This document shows, piece after piece, positions 1 to 13,100 of a stretch of 64,000 nt of DNA. A model generated the notes under the pieces. It made no database searches. It saw only the letters and a program-made list of their open reading frames with translations, and had not been told where the DNA came from. Both the position numbers and the translations under genes were made by a program. The first letter of the stretch is position 1. Every line of letters starts with the position of its first letter. Origin of the DNA: Golubevia sp. BC0850 (Eukaryota > Basidiomycota > Exobasidiomycetes > Golubeviales > Golubeviaceae); contig JAAVVG010000017.1 of the NCBI GenBank assembly GCA_012976225.1, positions 372,001 through 436,000 of the forward strand, written 5' to 3'.

Positions 1-1465
1 ATTTTGACACCTTTGGGTCATTTGAGGTCCACCTTCATGATAGAATCTAATTCAAGCTCAGACCCTATTACCCTCGCACCTCATCTTCGACCAACCGAAG
101 TCGAATCACCTAAAGTAACCAAGAAGAAGAAAGATGAAGATGAACTGACGGTAGCTGGAGGTGGTCTGGGTATCAGATCAGTCAGTTGGAATCCAAGTGG
201 AAGCTTGTTGGCCGTTGGAGGGTACGACGATAAGGTGAGTCAAGAGCAAAGAGCGAGTACTTCATCTCTCGGAGATTGGCATTTTCTGAACATCCCTCCT
301 TCATATCAGGTTCGGATCTTGGAAAACAATGAGTGGACAGAAGCTGCTACTCTGGACCTTTCAAAACGAACAATTCCACCTTACGCCCCTTCTAACGAGG
401 AAGCGTCTTTTGGAGAGCTGGTGAGTCTCTCTCAAAGACATTGCCTGGTCTCTAACACAAACTGACCCAAATTTTATCTCATTCTATTAATCCATCACAG
501 AAAGCTTGGAGTGAACCTCGGAACTTCTTGGTCGAGACTAACGCTAGAGGAATCGTGACCTGTGAGTGAAGCGTTCCGTAACCGATTCTGTATAAGGAGA
601 ATACAAAACCGGTCTCGGAGGGAGAAATAGAGAAAGCTTACTCATGGACACTGTCATCTATGGTCTCGAGTAGGGCTTCATTGGGCTCATGAGGCTGTTG
701 GACCTCCGGAAGCGATTGTGACTCGTTGCGGACTGCTGATTATTCTTTCTCATGTACGACGACGCTCTCAGACAACGAAAGTACTCTTCCAGTGTCTCCT
801 GCCTTTGTCAAAGCTACCGCAGACGCTTCCAAACCGAATCCAAAGATGGGAGTCTCTCAGATGGCTTGGAACGAACAAGGGACGCTTTTGGCTAGTCGTT
901 CAGGTGAGTGAGAATTCTCCGTGTCTTTCTTCCCTGCCTTCCATCTGCAATAGTACTACTGACCAACTTCTTCTCATCTCGGAAATAAATTCAGAGAGCA
1001 TGCCAACGACGGTGTTCATTCATGCCTTCGTTGCTTCAAATCCGACGACTGGAGACACAACACCTCGACCCTATCTTTTAGCCATCCTAACTCAAGTCTA
1101 TCCGGTTCAGAGTCTCGCGTGGAAACCAGGTCAACTATCACTATCAAGGTTGGCTGTCTGTTGTGGAACCTCAGCTGTCTATCTGTGGGAACTTTTCGAA
1201 GGGTTGTCCCCGGAGAATTCTGCCTCGAGCGTTGGAGCTTATCAGCATCAGCAGCTGGCTGAAGCAGTCTCCGTTCCGAACGGTGAGTTGATGTTGAGGA
1301 AATGTGAATCAGTGGCATTGTTATTGACTCGACCATCTTGTTCTTCTTGCAGAGGGATTCATAGCAAACTCGCTGAAGTGGTCTCCAGATGGAAGTAAGC
1401 TGATTTTGATTGGGCCAGAGAGTTTTTGTTGTGCGACAGAGGAAGAAGTTTCTATGAAAGTGTAA
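1..1465 (+). CDS. WRAP73: WRAP73-like WD40 repeat protein, 3' part
   Basis: This is the C-terminal part of a WD-repeat protein; the 5' end lies outside the window. WRAP73/WDR8 proteins act at centrosomes or spindle pole bodies and in microtubule anchoring (family knowledge). The supporting blades are SVSWNPSGSLLAVGGYDDK joined to VRILENNEWTEA, then KPNPKMGVSQMAWNEQGTLLASR, and VQSLAWKPG...RLAVCCGTSAVYLWELFEG, in the order expected for WRAP73. Introns are visible at about 235-309, 421-500, from 562, 904-991 and 1284-1351. The model ends SMKV with TAA at 1463-1465. The stretch 562-780 is unresolved: the frame holding IVTRCGLL differs from the frame holding ADYSFSCTTT, so there is an extra intron or an unusual splice there. 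The WD40 call is secure; the WRAP73 assignment is good but rests on partial sequence. Confidence 0.8.
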
Positions 1466-1724
1466 TAGCATTTCTTTTTTGAATTGTTGAACCTTTACTA
1501 CATGACCACATAGATGAACCATCGCATCGGGCAGCTGGGCAGGGTCCATGCTTAGCGCGACGGAAGAAGAAAGGATTTGGATCTGGAGAGATTTTCTTGA
1601 TCCAACCACCTGGATGATTAATCTTCTTCTTCTTTCTTCTTCTTGTTGATCCATTTCCTTTCATTCCTACTTCTTTTGATCTTTCAACTCTACTGTTGAT
1701 CCATCCATCAAGTATCCATTCAAG

Positions 1725-4265
1725 ATGAATCCATCAGGAGAACCGCCAGTTACCTCCACTCCAAATGCAGATCCGTCTCTTGAATCATCCACTGCCTCTT
1801 CCTCTCCTCAAATGGAATTGAAAGCAGGACCAATGCTCAGATATGATACAGTAACAGAGGATAAAGTTTGGCATGGTTTCTGTTTAATCGTAGTCGAAGA
1901 TGTTCAAGGCCAAGATTCAGCTCCAACTTTAACTTATTCTTCAAATCTCAAAGCCAACTCAACCAAGCTGTATCAATTCAAAGATACAGAAGCATCTTTC
2001 ACTTTTTGGAGATACAAATTGGAAATTCCAATGCAAGAGCAGGAGATAAAGGTAGATTACGAAGTCAATGGTGTTAAAAACTCTTTCCATGTTGCTGGAA
2101 AGAATCAGACTTTTAGATGGGCTGGTCATTCTTGTAATGGTTTCTCTGGTGGTACTCCAACTGAGGAATGGAATGGTGCTGATCCTCTTTGGAATGATTT
2201 AATGAGTCATCATGAGAAGGTGAGTCGACGGATGTGAGCTACCGAGATGGATGCAGCATGTAGGGTTTGGAAGGTCATCCTTTGAAGGTCGCTTTGGGCC
2301 TGCTGCCATTCCTTTCTAGTCTTCAAATACCTCTTGATCTTCTACTCTCTTCAGATCCCTTTCCATGCTGTCGTTGGAGGAGGTGATCAAAGTGAGTAGT
2401 GACCTTTCTCTAGACGTGAGAGACAAGTCCCAACACTAAACCTCTTTTCTCCTCTTTCTCATTCATAGTCTACTGTGACAAGCTCACCAAAGAAAAGGAA
2501 ATGCAAGAATGGGTTAATCAATCTGATCCAAAGAAGAGAATGGCAATGCCTCTTACAGATGAGATCGAAACCTGCATCGAGCGTTTCTTTTTCAGATGGT
2601 ATTGCGAATGGTTCGGATCCGGCACTTTCTCCAAATGTATCGCTCAAGTACCTATGATCAATATGCTGGATGATCACGATTTAATCGATGGATTCGGAAC
2701 TTACACAGATCCATTAATGAAAGCTCCAGTTTTCAATCAAGTTGGAGTTAGAGGATATTACTGGTACATGCTTTTTCAACTCTTCATCAATCCAGATGTA
2801 GATGGAACTTCAACTGAAAAGGGAGCTCATCCGAGTAAGAGTATGATTATGGCTGAAAAGGGAACTTATATGCCTTGGAGACATCAAAGTTTCTTGACTT
2901 ATCTAGGCCCTAAACAATATATGCTTCTGGTCGATTGTCGTGCTGAGAGGAAAGTGGATCAAATCGTTACTAAGAAAAGTTACGATATTATTTTTAAGAG
3001 GATTAGAGAAGATGTTCCTGCTGGAGTTGAACATTTGGTTATTTTGCTTGGAGTGCCTTTGGCTTGTGAGTTTTGGGAAGGTCTTCAGCTTCTCGACTTT
3101 TACTGATGTTTTTGTTTCATCTGGTTTAGTCACTCTCTTCTCTTTCTCTTTCTGGTCCTCTTTCTGATTCTGATTCTCCTTCTCTTTCTGCATCCCTTTT
3201 CCTCTTTCTTTCTCTGCATCTCCTTCCTCCCCCCCCCCGGGGACCAAATTTTAGACCCACGTATGGTCTTCTTAGAGCGTACTCTGTCTTCCAGCTTCAA
3301 TCCACTTATCATGTTAGCGAAGGGTTTATCTCCAGGTTTCACCAACAACTTCAATGGTCAAGTCGAGTTGTTAGATGATCTAGGAGATCACTGGTGCGCA
3401 GGGCCTCACAAACACGAGAGAAATCAACTGGTAGAGAAACTTCAAGAACTAGTTCTAGAAAAGAGAGTCAGAATCTCTTTCATATCGGGAGATGTCCATG
3501 CGTGTGGAGTAGGCGTCGTGAGTATTTGAACAAACGAAAGAGAGGATGATTAGACTGATGTACTGATCCTTCGCTCGCATCTTCGTTCCGTTTTTCGCAA
3601 ACAGTTCTTCGGATACCATCAACATGAGCCTGCTATGGATCCAAAGTACATGATCGCAGTCATCACATCAGCGATCGTCAACGCTCCACCGCCACCTCCA
3701 GTCATTTCAATGCTCAACAAATTAGCAGCTAAGAAACATAGATCTTTGTTCAGGATTGGAACTAAAGAGAGTATGGTTCCTCTTTTCGAGAAGGACTTGC
3801 AGGGAAAGAATCAGAATGATAAATAGTGAGTCGAACTTTCTCTTTGACCTCTTAACACAAAGCTTACTGTGAAAGCTGGACTGATTCTCTCTCTCCTTCC
3901 TTATTTTCAGCATCATGGGTGCTCGTAACTGGTGTGCCGTCACTTACGACGAGAACACTGGCGAACTCGAGTTCGACATCAGAGTCGAGAAGGTGGGTAA
4001 ACGATTCTCTTCCCTCTTCCCTCTTCGCATGACCTAGTTTCGACTCACGTCTTCCCTTTAACTCTTCCTTTTCATTTCACAGGCAAAAGGTGCCGGAGAA
4101 ACCAAGTCCTACGCCGTCAGAACTCCAGCTCCAAAGTGGAAGATCCCAGAGGAGCACCATCACTTACTTCATCACAAAGATTTCGAGAAACTTCTTGCCA
4201 AGGCTACTGGTAGAGATCACGGAAGCGTCAAGGTCAGAGAAAACGGAAGCATCAAGAACCCTTGA
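1725..4265 (+). CDS. PhoD-like phosphatase (fungal PhoD_2 type)
   Basis: This is a predicted metal-dependent phosphoesterase of the PhoD/alkaline phosphatase D superfamily. The protein starts MNPSGEPPVT at an ATG preceded by a pyrimidine-rich stretch and ends with NGSIKNP and TGA. Diagnostic blocks are an N-terminal beta region (WHGFCLIVVEDVQG), the HAVVGGGDQ segment at the start of the metallophosphatase core, the metal-binding MLDDHDLIDGFGTY, YLGPKQYMLLVDCRAERK, VEHLVILLGVPLA, and the late FISGDVHACGVG motif carrying the active-site His. There is no signal peptide, so the protein is probably intracellular. At least six introns occur, the first with donor at 2220; one of them holds a C10G4 run near 3229. 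Substrate is unknown; fungal relatives are mostly uncharacterised. Confidence 0.85.
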
Positions 4266-4866
4266 ATGTTTTTTTCTTGCTGAAATCTCTAGCTTCTTAG
4301 GCCTCATCTAGATCCTCATCTCATGCTCTTTTCTTTCCGGTTGAAGATACCCTCTCCTGACCCCTCTCTTTGTATCGCTTCGCATCTCTCGCAACCAGAA
4401 ATTCCCTCTTGATGTGGTTTTGTTCCGAGTCTCATACCTTTCTTTTTCCTGTTTTTAGGATTCTTGTTTTTCCTGCTCTGTCTTTCGTTTCCCCTTCTTA
4501 TTTTTTTTATCTTGCTCAATCAATGAACGTTCTCTTTCGTCGTCCAAGTGACAAATCTACACGTCGAGCTGACGACTCTGAAAATAAATCAAATTTCGAG
4601 ACGAGATGAGAAGACGACAGATTGGAACCGAGGAAGAAGGGCTTAAGATGATGTGCATGAAATTTCAAGCTTTCACTCGAAATCAGGAAGAATTTCTACA
4701 ATACGCTTGGTCATCTCTAAAAGTCTTTCTTCCTCCAAACGTGTACAGGTCAATTGAAGTGACACTGGGTGCTGGTCAATGCTCTTTTGATCGTCTTGAG
4801 AAGGGGTGAAAGGAGGGAGTAGCAGAGTTTCAGCTGGAGAAGTGAGTCTCAAAAGATCCACCGAAA
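4266..4866. other. convergent intergenic region
   Basis: About 600 bp lie between the stops of the phosphatase (+) and the amidase (-). The left half is T/C-rich, as expected for 3' untranslated sequence. I find no supported gene, RNA or repeat here. Confidence 0.5.
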
Positions 4867-6957
4867 CTACAACTTACAATTCTTCCAAATCGTTTCATCA
4901 ACCTCAGACAAGGGGGACCCATAGTCCTGTCCTTCCACCCCGTCTAGCTTCTCATCAGCCCTCAAGACAGGGAAGGTAGTTCCAGGCCAGTCCATTACAT
5001 TCCAAACCCCCGTATAGCCCTTTTTCGAGAAAGAGGATTGAGAAGAAAATTAAGAAGCGTCGACCTGAGCATTGGAAGGAGCTGAATAGAGCGAGAATGC
5101 GTGTCGTTGCTTCTCTCTCTTGAATCAAACCAGCAGAACTCAGTGGTCGGTGATGCGAGACCACTGCTTACTCACAATATGATCGAACTTGCCATTCGGG
5201 ACTCCTCCATAAGGAGTAACAGGACTTAGCAGAACGTCGATTCTTCTGCCACTCTTCCCTTTCATCGACTCCCACTTCTCACAGATCCCGGCTGTCCATG
5301 CAGTTCTTGCAGCTTGAAGCTTCCAGAGCTCTGAGACAGTCATTTCTTTCGCCGCTATTTTTGGCAACCCTTCAACCCAAACCTCTTCTTCGCCACCTTG
5401 TTTCATCAGATCATAAATCCCTGCTCCTCCGTCAGCTGTAAAGAACCCTCCTAAAAGTCTCAACCCTTTCTCGAACTCTCCTTCGGATTTTCATTCGACA
5501 ATCTCGTGTCCTTGATCTTGAAGGACTTTGATGGTGGCTGCAAGAGCTCTCTGAACTGAAGGTAAAGGTCTGACCATACCGTTGTTGTGAATTACACCAA
5601 TGACCAATCTTTCTTTTCCTTTGGGAAGAGTTTTGCGAACGTCGCTCTCACCTTTCCAGGGCATTGGGAGACATTGAGGATCGAGTCTCCAAGGTTCTTT
5701 GTTCACGACGGCCTTAGCAAATAATTCGAGAGAAGAGAAGTCCAAAGACATAGGACCATTGACCGACTTGACAGCTTCTTGGCCTGCAAGTGCAGTTCTA
5801 GCATTATGAGTCGGAAATCTGCCGAAAGAAGGCTTCAGGGAATACAGAGCAGTCAAACCTGAAGGAATCCGAACTGTTGAGGGAAAACCAGACGGTGACA
5901 GGGTCAGCAAGCACTCTCATCTACTCTACTATCAACGTCTAGAACCACCTACGTCTGTTCCGACCCCTAGAGGCGATCCTCGTAAAGCTAGGAGTGCTGA
6001 CTCTCCGCCCGAAGAACCGCCTGAAGTACAGGATCGATTGTGAGGACTGACAGAAGTAAGGAGGTTTGTAATTGAGATTAATAAAGACAACAAGAAGAGA
6101 ATGGCTTGTATGAATCACTACTAAACCGGAGAGAGAGTTAGGGAAAGAAGGGGAAAAGACTCACTTTAGAGTTCTGCCCCAGGTATTATTGACCGATTCC
6201 GCTATCAACATAGCGGTTGGGACGTTAGTCTTGCAGTACAACACAGCTCCGGATTCTCGAAGAATAGTGATCAAAGTAGAATCTTCCGTCATTGGATCAT
6301 TTGCCCTGTGTCGCGAGAATGGGAGTGAACGAGATCAGCCCCTCTCGAAACACTCTGTTCGGGTAGCCTGTTTTGAATTTTGTACAGAAAAGGGGGAAAC
6401 GGCGCTGATACTGACCAACAAGAGAAGCCGAGAGTACTGTCCAGCCCCTTGATCTTGAAGTGATCCTTGATGGAGATTGGCAGACCATGAAGTGGACCCT
6501 TTGGAACACCAGTCTTCCCAAATTCCAGATCCAAGGCTTTGGCAGTTGAAAGAGCCTCTTCGAAGCAGATCTCAGTCAGGCAATTGACCTTCGAGCGAGG
6601 AGCGGAGAGAAGGGAGTCGTCAATCGAAGAGCGTATCAAATTCCATCTCACTGAGTAGCTCACCAACTGCTGAGCTATCGAAGCTCTCTTGCAGAACGCG
6701 GTGACAACTTCTAACGATGACCAGCGATCCTGTCCAGGGCTCGTCATCTTCGAGACCAGCTGGGCCGCACAGGTCTCAGTGATCTGGATCTCTTTTGGAG
6801 TCAAAAGGCCAGATTTGTTCGGAAAGTCAGTGATATCTAATACTTCTGGAGGAGGTAGCTTGTGCAGTGGGATTTTCCATTCTGCTGAAATGAGGGAGTC
6901 CCTATCGGCTTGCTTTTGAGCCGAGATGGAAAGGTAGAGTGGAGTTGAGGCGACCAT
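4867..6957 (-). CDS. amidase-signature family amidase
   Basis: This is a fungal amidase of the acetamidase (amdS)-like amidase-signature family, which hydrolyses a C-N amide bond to acid and ammonia. The start is MVASTPLYLS at 6957. The catalytic Lys lies in LHGLPISIKDHFKIKG. Across the next exons the Gly/Ser loop reads SCTSGGSSGGES followed by GVGTDVGGSVRIPSG, giving the Ser-cisSer-Lys triad. The later DVLLSPVTPYGGVP and the last exon GYTGVWNVMDWPGTTFPV are typical C-terminal motifs. The stop TAG reads at 4867-4869. There are about five introns and no signal peptide, so it is probably cytosolic. It is head to head with the transporter at 7330, which suggests uptake and hydrolysis of an amide. 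The substrate cannot be told from sequence. Confidence 0.9.
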
Positions 6958-7329
6958 GATGAATGCTCAGGGCGGGTTCAATGTCTAAGAGTAGGCAAAA
7001 TTAGAAGTCTTGAGATGTCAAGTGGTTGGAAGTTAGAAGGAAGAAAGAAAGAAAGAAAGAAGAAGAATGAGAATGAAGACACCACGAGGTCTCAGCGTCC
7101 AGTGGAATGAAATGACCTCCCAAAACTATTGACCTTCCTTCTTTCCTTTCGATAAGTTGTCTCTTCCTTCATTCGTTTTATCTTTTTATCGTCAAGTTTT
7201 TATCCCGGCTAGAAGCCGTTTGCTCATCGGAAGCCTCAACTCTTCATCTCTTTCTCTCGAGTCATGAAATAATCTTCACCTTTCTTCAACTTCTCTTTCC
7301 GACCAATCAACTCCCCGGCCCCCATTAAA
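6958..7329. promoter_or_regulatory. shared divergent promoter, amidase / transporter
   Basis: The 372 bp between the two start codons must contain both promoters. It holds a GAAA microsatellite near 7038-7066 and a long pyrimidine tract just before the transporter ATG. No individual factor site is claimed. Confidence 0.5.
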
Positions 7330-9466
7330 ATGAAAGTCTCAAACAAAGTAAAAACCTTTTTATGGGGAGAACCTCCAGCTACCGAAGAGGAGAGGAAGTT
7401 GCTGAGGAAAATTGATGCGTGAGTGAAAAAAGAGCATCGTGAGAGAATGAGACCAACAAAGACTGAACTTCTCTCTCTCTCTCCCTCTCTCTTTTGTCTC
7501 GATATAACAGAGCTGTCCTTAGCTACGTCTGTCTTATGTATTGGTCGAACTATGTGAGAGGAAGAGCTGGTCTTGGATGGGCCCCTAACTTTTTCTTCAC
7601 TCTGACTTCTCTTGTTCCCTTCGCCATTCAGTTGAACCGAATGAACTTTGCTTCTGCTTATGTCAGGTTAGTACAGGCGTTCTTTTGGATCTCTCGGAAG
7701 CTGCAGTTGTTCTTGTTCCGCTGATCCCTCTTTCCTTCCAAAGCGGTTTGCAAGAAGACCTCTCCTTCACAGGCAATCAATTCAATCAAGTGAACACAAT
7801 TTTTACCATTGGATACATCATAGGTCAGGTTCCTAATAATTTGATGCTCCAGATAGTCGCACCTCACCTATGGCTTCCCGGAATGGCTTTAATTTGGGCT
7901 GGTCTTTCGATGTGCATGGCTGGAGCTACTAAACCTCAGCACATCATGGTAATCAGATTTTTCCAGGCGATAGCCGAGTCTTCGACTTGTACGTACATAG
8001 ACTGAGCTCTAATCCCTTTCGTTGATATGTACGCACGCAAGAAAGAACTCACAAGTCGCAAATCATTTTGACAACTCCTCACTCAGACAACTAACACCAT
8101 CTTTATTAACTTCTTCTTTCGCCAGTCTCCGGAGGTCACTGGATTCTTGGATCTTGGTACAAAGATGGAGAGCTGGGGAAAAGAGCCGGAATCTTCGCGT
8201 CTTCTGCACAACTAGGATCTCTCTTTTCTGGGGTCTTCCAAGCTCAAATCTTTAAATCAATGGATGGACTTCAAGGACTTCCATCTTGGAAGTGGTTATT
8301 TCTAATCGATGGTTTCATAGGAATCACAATTGCGATTTATGGCTATCTCATCTTCCCTGACATTCCTAACAACACGAAATCTTGGTTTCTATCTCCTTCA
8401 GAAAGAGCTTTGGCAATAAACAGGCTACCTCAGTCAAAATCTCCGAAGACTTTCCTTAGTTGGGATTTGTGGAAAAGGTGCCTTGTTCGATGGCATTGGT
8501 ACGCTTTCAGTGCTTTATTTGCGTGGTCAAGTATGTTGGAGAGCGTGGGGATTAATTCTTTGTTCGCTTTGTGGTTGAAAGATGAAGGTAGAACTATTCC
8601 AGAGAGAAACCATTGGCCACTAAGTCAGTTCGCTGTTGCGATCACTAGTACGATGGTCGTTGCTTGGATCACGGACTACTACCGATGTCGATGGCCTGTT
8701 GGGTGAGTTCAGAGGATCTGGACTTTCTTCGAAGAATTTGAACGTTTGGAATGACTAACTTCTCTCCCCTTTGCACCCCTCCGCCCCTTGTCTCAAAAGT
8801 CCTTACATGTCGACAGTGATGATCTTCCTCTCGATTCTACTTTTGATCTGGACAATTCCTTTTGGGTTGAAGTTCTTTGCCTTTTCGCTCAGCGGTGTCT
8901 CCTACTCAGGGCAAGGCGCGCTCTTCGCTTGGGCAAATGTTGTGTGCATCGATGATGAGCAAGAACGAGCGGTGGTGAGTTCGGGGACCCGATTAGAGTA
9001 CCCGGGCCTAACAGTGATGCGTTTCACGACCATCCACTTAGGTCGAAGAGGGTACCGCATTGAAATTGAATTTGGGATCTGACACTCTCCTCTGTGTCTT
9101 GATCTATTTTTCGTAGGTTCTCGCAAGCATGAACCTCTGGAGTAACGTCATCAATTCCTTCTGGTCTATCACGCTTTATCCAGCCGATGACGCTCCAAGA
9201 TTCAGTGAATTTCTTCTCCCATGGTGCGAAATCGCCACCGAAACTGACCTCGTTTACCTTCTTTCTCCGACCTTCTAGAAAAGGGATTCATCGCGATGAT
9301 CTGCGTGGCAGTACTAACTGTTATCATTACAATGATCACTAGACATCTGGATAACAGGGAACGAGCTTTGAAAGTTGGAGAGAAACATGAGAAAACAAAG
9401 GCTCAAGGAAGACCGGAGAGTGGTAGCGGTAGCATAGAGAGTACTGAGAAGGTCGGCAATGCTTGA
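7330..9466 (+). CDS. MFS transporter, FEN2/liz1 (anion:cation symporter) type
   Basis: This is a proton-coupled uptake transporter of the major facilitator superfamily, anion:cation symporter family, closest in style to fungal pantothenate transporters (S. cerevisiae Fen2, S. pombe liz1). Start is ATG 7330 (MKVSNKVKTF). Key segments are LNRMNFASAYVSGLQEDL (TM1-loop motif with the Asn/Asp-Arg position), the motif-A-like region GNQFNQVNTIFTIGYIIGQ, RFFQAIAESSTFSGG, GSWYKDGELGKRAGIF, LPSWKWLFLIDGFIG, FPDIPNNTKSWFLS, and the late WSITLYPADDAPRF typical of this subfamily. Membrane spans cover almost the whole chain. The hydrophilic tail ends ESTEKVGNA. About six introns are present. Pantothenate is the favoured cargo, but allantoate, ureidosuccinate or another vitamin-like anion is possible. 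Confidence 0.8.
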
Positions 9467-10175
9467 CTTAACTTCAGATTTTGTATCAATCTAACTTCAA
9501 TAATTTTGAGATCTGATACTCGTGGTCGATTCGAAGAATCTTTCCTCCGGGAGCTGAATTACTAACCCCATGTGATTCGGGATGTAGGACCAAGAACTTA
9601 TCAAATCTCCGCCAGTGATACCTGCACCTATCTTGAGCACATTCGTTTCCAGCAGAAACGATGACTGAAGTTCCCACAACAGAGATCTTGAAGGCGACAC
9701 CGGCTGGAAGAGCTTGCCACCGACCTCATGCGAGCGAGAGAGAGATGGGGTTAGCGTCGACTCCATCGAACAAGGCACGCTCTGGAGAAGGCGAATAAAA
9801 TGATCTCAGTTTAAGAAGCTTGCAATTCAAAGAGGATGAGAATGTGTGTTATTTACATTTGAGAGTCAGCAGGAAGAGAACTTGATTAATAAGCCACGTC
9901 GTCGTTATAGGGAAGAGAGAGGCAGAGTCTTCTGAAAGTTACTGGAGCACGAGAGCATGGGTAGGAAACATACTACTTGGGTACGAAAGAAAGAAGAGGA
10001 GAGGAACATTTGTTGGTTTCGGCGAATTAAAGGGAGTGTCTACTTTAGGTGTCATTAAAGGGATCTTGAGCCGGTCATAAAGGTGGAAGAGTCGAGTCTT
10101 TTCTGGAGCAGACAAATCAACGATCTGGTAAAAGGGGTAACTTTTGGATTGAAACGGAATAGTTTGACGTCTGGA
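9467..10175. other. convergent intergenic region
   Basis: About 700 bp separate the transporter stop from the stop of the next minus-strand gene. A minus-strand open frame at 9497-9778 has no recognisable domain. It has a competing frame of similar quality and no clear splice partner. I treat the region as untranslated. Confidence 0.4.
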
Positions 10176-13100
10176 TTAATGTCTTGCAGTTCCATCTTCA
10201 TCTGCTCTTGGAGGTAGAATTTTGTTGACTGCGGAACCGAAGTAGTCATCTTGGTCCAGAGGTTTAGTTTCTTTGATCTCTAGTCCTTCCTTCTGAGTTA
10301 GTTTCTCCAAATCGTCTCTCTCTAGCTCTCTGCCTTCGCTCGCAGCATCGCCTCCCGCTGTCTCTTTCTCTCTCTCCCACCAATGAGCTTTAACTTGAGA
10401 CTGAGGTGAAACAGCGGTCCCTCCAGAGGGTAAGACCTCCTTGCCATTTGAATTGAGAACTTCTACTGGAGCTCTAGTCCTAGGACTTAAGTCTTCTCCG
10501 TTTAAGAATTGATTTTGAGGAGAGGCATTTGATTTAGGACTAGTGGTAGAAGTTTCGCCTTCTTTCAAGTTCTTCTGTCTAATCTGAGCTTTTTGACCTC
10601 CATGTTCTTTCTTTCCACCAATTTGAACCTCAGTTCCACCTTTCTTGCCATCCTCATCCCCGAAAGTCTTTGCCCATTGAGAAGGAGCTACAAAATCTTT
10701 CCAAGATTTACGAGCTTCTTTCCCTCTTTGTTTCTCTTTCTCCTTTTCCAACTCATCCTCCATTTCTTTTCTCTTCTCCTTGTCGGAGAGGACTTTAGTG
10801 GATTCAGGCTCGGCTACGGCTGCTGCAACTCCAGAAGAGGAAGTGACGATGGCTTCTTCAGCACCAAGAGGTTGTGATTGAGTTGCGGACTTAGCTTCTT
10901 TAGGATGAGATCCGCCACCCAAGAAGCTCTTGACTGAGTTGGTCCAAGTAGAAAGTAAACCAGATGAAGCGGTTGTAGGTTCAAAAGCTTTGACTTGAGG
11001 CTTAGAAGCGACCGAAGTAGTAGGATGGGATCTTGGAGTTGAGGTAGATTGAGGATCATTTTCCGATCGGACTTGGCCACTACCTACGGCTCTTTGATTC
11101 ATCTCATTTCCAATGTCTCTAACATTCTTCACCTTTTTCTTCTTCTCCTCTTCTTCCGTGTTCAACTTTGCACTTCCGATGTTGACATCAGTGGAGCTTC
11201 CATTTTTGAACTTCTCGACTCCATCTTTGACTTTGTTTCTGAATTCTGAGAAGGAAGAGCGTTTGGATTGAGCAGCTGGTCTTGGAGTCTTTGATGCTTC
11301 ATGTCTGGAAGAAGGGACTTCAGAAGAGGATCTCAAGGCTTGAGGAGCTCTTAGACCTTCGGGTTGACTTGGTACTGGATGTTGACCTTGTTCTTGTGAT
11401 GGAGGAGAATCGACTCCTTGGTTCGAAGAGTCTTTCATAGCTTGTCCACTGTTCCTTCCATAGGTAAGAGCAGGAACGAGAATGGCTTCTCTATCAGTTC
11501 TTTCTCTATCAGTTGTATTTCTTCTTTCTCTTTCTCTGTCTTTGGCAGACTCGTTGTTGACTCCAGTGGCAACCTCTGAGGAAATTGGTGCTTGGACTTG
11601 TCCTTGGTGGGAAGGTTGTTGATAGTCTTCACCAGAGGATTGAGCATGAGAGGAGAATCTTCTTCTAATTCCTTGAAAGGAGAAGCGTTTCTCGCGTTCC
11701 GAACGAGAAGGACCGATGGGGGAAGTTGGTGGTGAAGTCATCTCTCCGGGAAGATTGGAAGTTGGACTTGAGACTTGAGGCGAAGATCCGGAAGCAACGA
11801 CAGCTTCAGAGCTGTCCTCAGCTGGAGATTGAAAAGGTTCTTTGTTGTAGCTCTTTGCTTGCTCCAATTCTTGGTTGTCTTCAAAAGAAGAGGAAGGTAG
11901 GTGAGATTTGCGAGTGATGAAACCAAATCTTCTTCCAGATGCAAAGCCTTCGTCTTTCTTGGGTTCTGACTTCTCGCTGAGAGCTCCGGATTCGGCACTA
12001 GGTCCTCCTTGAGTTGAAGTGTCGATAACGGGTAATGGTTTCTCTTGAGTCTGCGAGGTTTCTACCGACGGTTTCTTTCCTTTCTCTTCAGTTAAGACAT
12101 CAGGATGACTAGAGGTTGCACCTTGACTGACTGAGAGGCTTCTTCTGACACTGGATAAAAATCCTTTCTCAGTCTTCTTGGCATCCGAGGCTTCTCTGGA
12201 GATGTTCGTTTCTTTGGAGATTGGAACTTCAGCACCTTCGGAGGCTTCTTTCCTTCCCGCTCCTTTCTCCTTTTCCTTTTCACCCTTCTTCTCTCCGAAG
12301 ATTCCTTTTATCCCTTGATAGAGCTCTTTTGCTTTAGCGTTCGGCCCTTGAATTAAAGGATCAGATGTTGAGATTCCTACGATCGCCATTCCTGAGGAGA
12401 GAGAAGAGTTCAGGTTAGAGGATAGGTGGAAGGTTGGAGAAATGGAAAATGACTCACCGAGACCTTGCGCGGCAAACTTGGGATCCTCCTCGTCTAAGTC
12501 TTTTCCATCCTTTCCAGTCTTCTTGTTGTGAGATTCTGGCTCTTTAGAACTTCTCTTCTTTGAAGGAGCTGAAGTAGAAGCTGCTGTTGCAGTTGAATCT
12601 TCTGCATGATGTTGATCTCTCAATTCGGACTTGACTGGAATCTTTGGCGAAGAAGAGGAAGCTGCTTTACCAGTAGAATCAACATTGATAGCAGAATTCG
12701 TTTGAGGTTCAGCTTTTGAAGTTTCTGTAACTTGAATCTCATGAGGATTATAAAGAGGAGCTGTATCTGCCAATGGGTCGACAGAAGTCAAAACTGCAGC
12801 CTCCAAAGCTGGATCTGAAAGTTCGGATTTACTGAAGGGCTGAGTAGAAGACTCCTTCTCGTAATCAATGTTTTCTGACTTTACTTGAGAAGGATTACTG
12901 AAGATTGCGTGATTGTCAGAGTCACTACGAGATTGAGCCCCTACTCCGGCTTGAAGGAACGGACTTGCAACCCCTTTGAATTTTGAATCCTCCTCTTGCA
13001 GAGGCTTTAACAATGGAATAGGTTCATTTCCGAGACTTCCAGGTACTTTACGATCTTCAGGAGATGAGGAAAGGTCGACTTGATTGTCAGAAGAACTACT

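Noticed and set aside
9497-9778. 93-codon minus-strand open frame after the transporter gene
   Set aside because: Its sequence has no recognisable family, a second frame is equally open, and it lies in expected 3' untranslated DNA.
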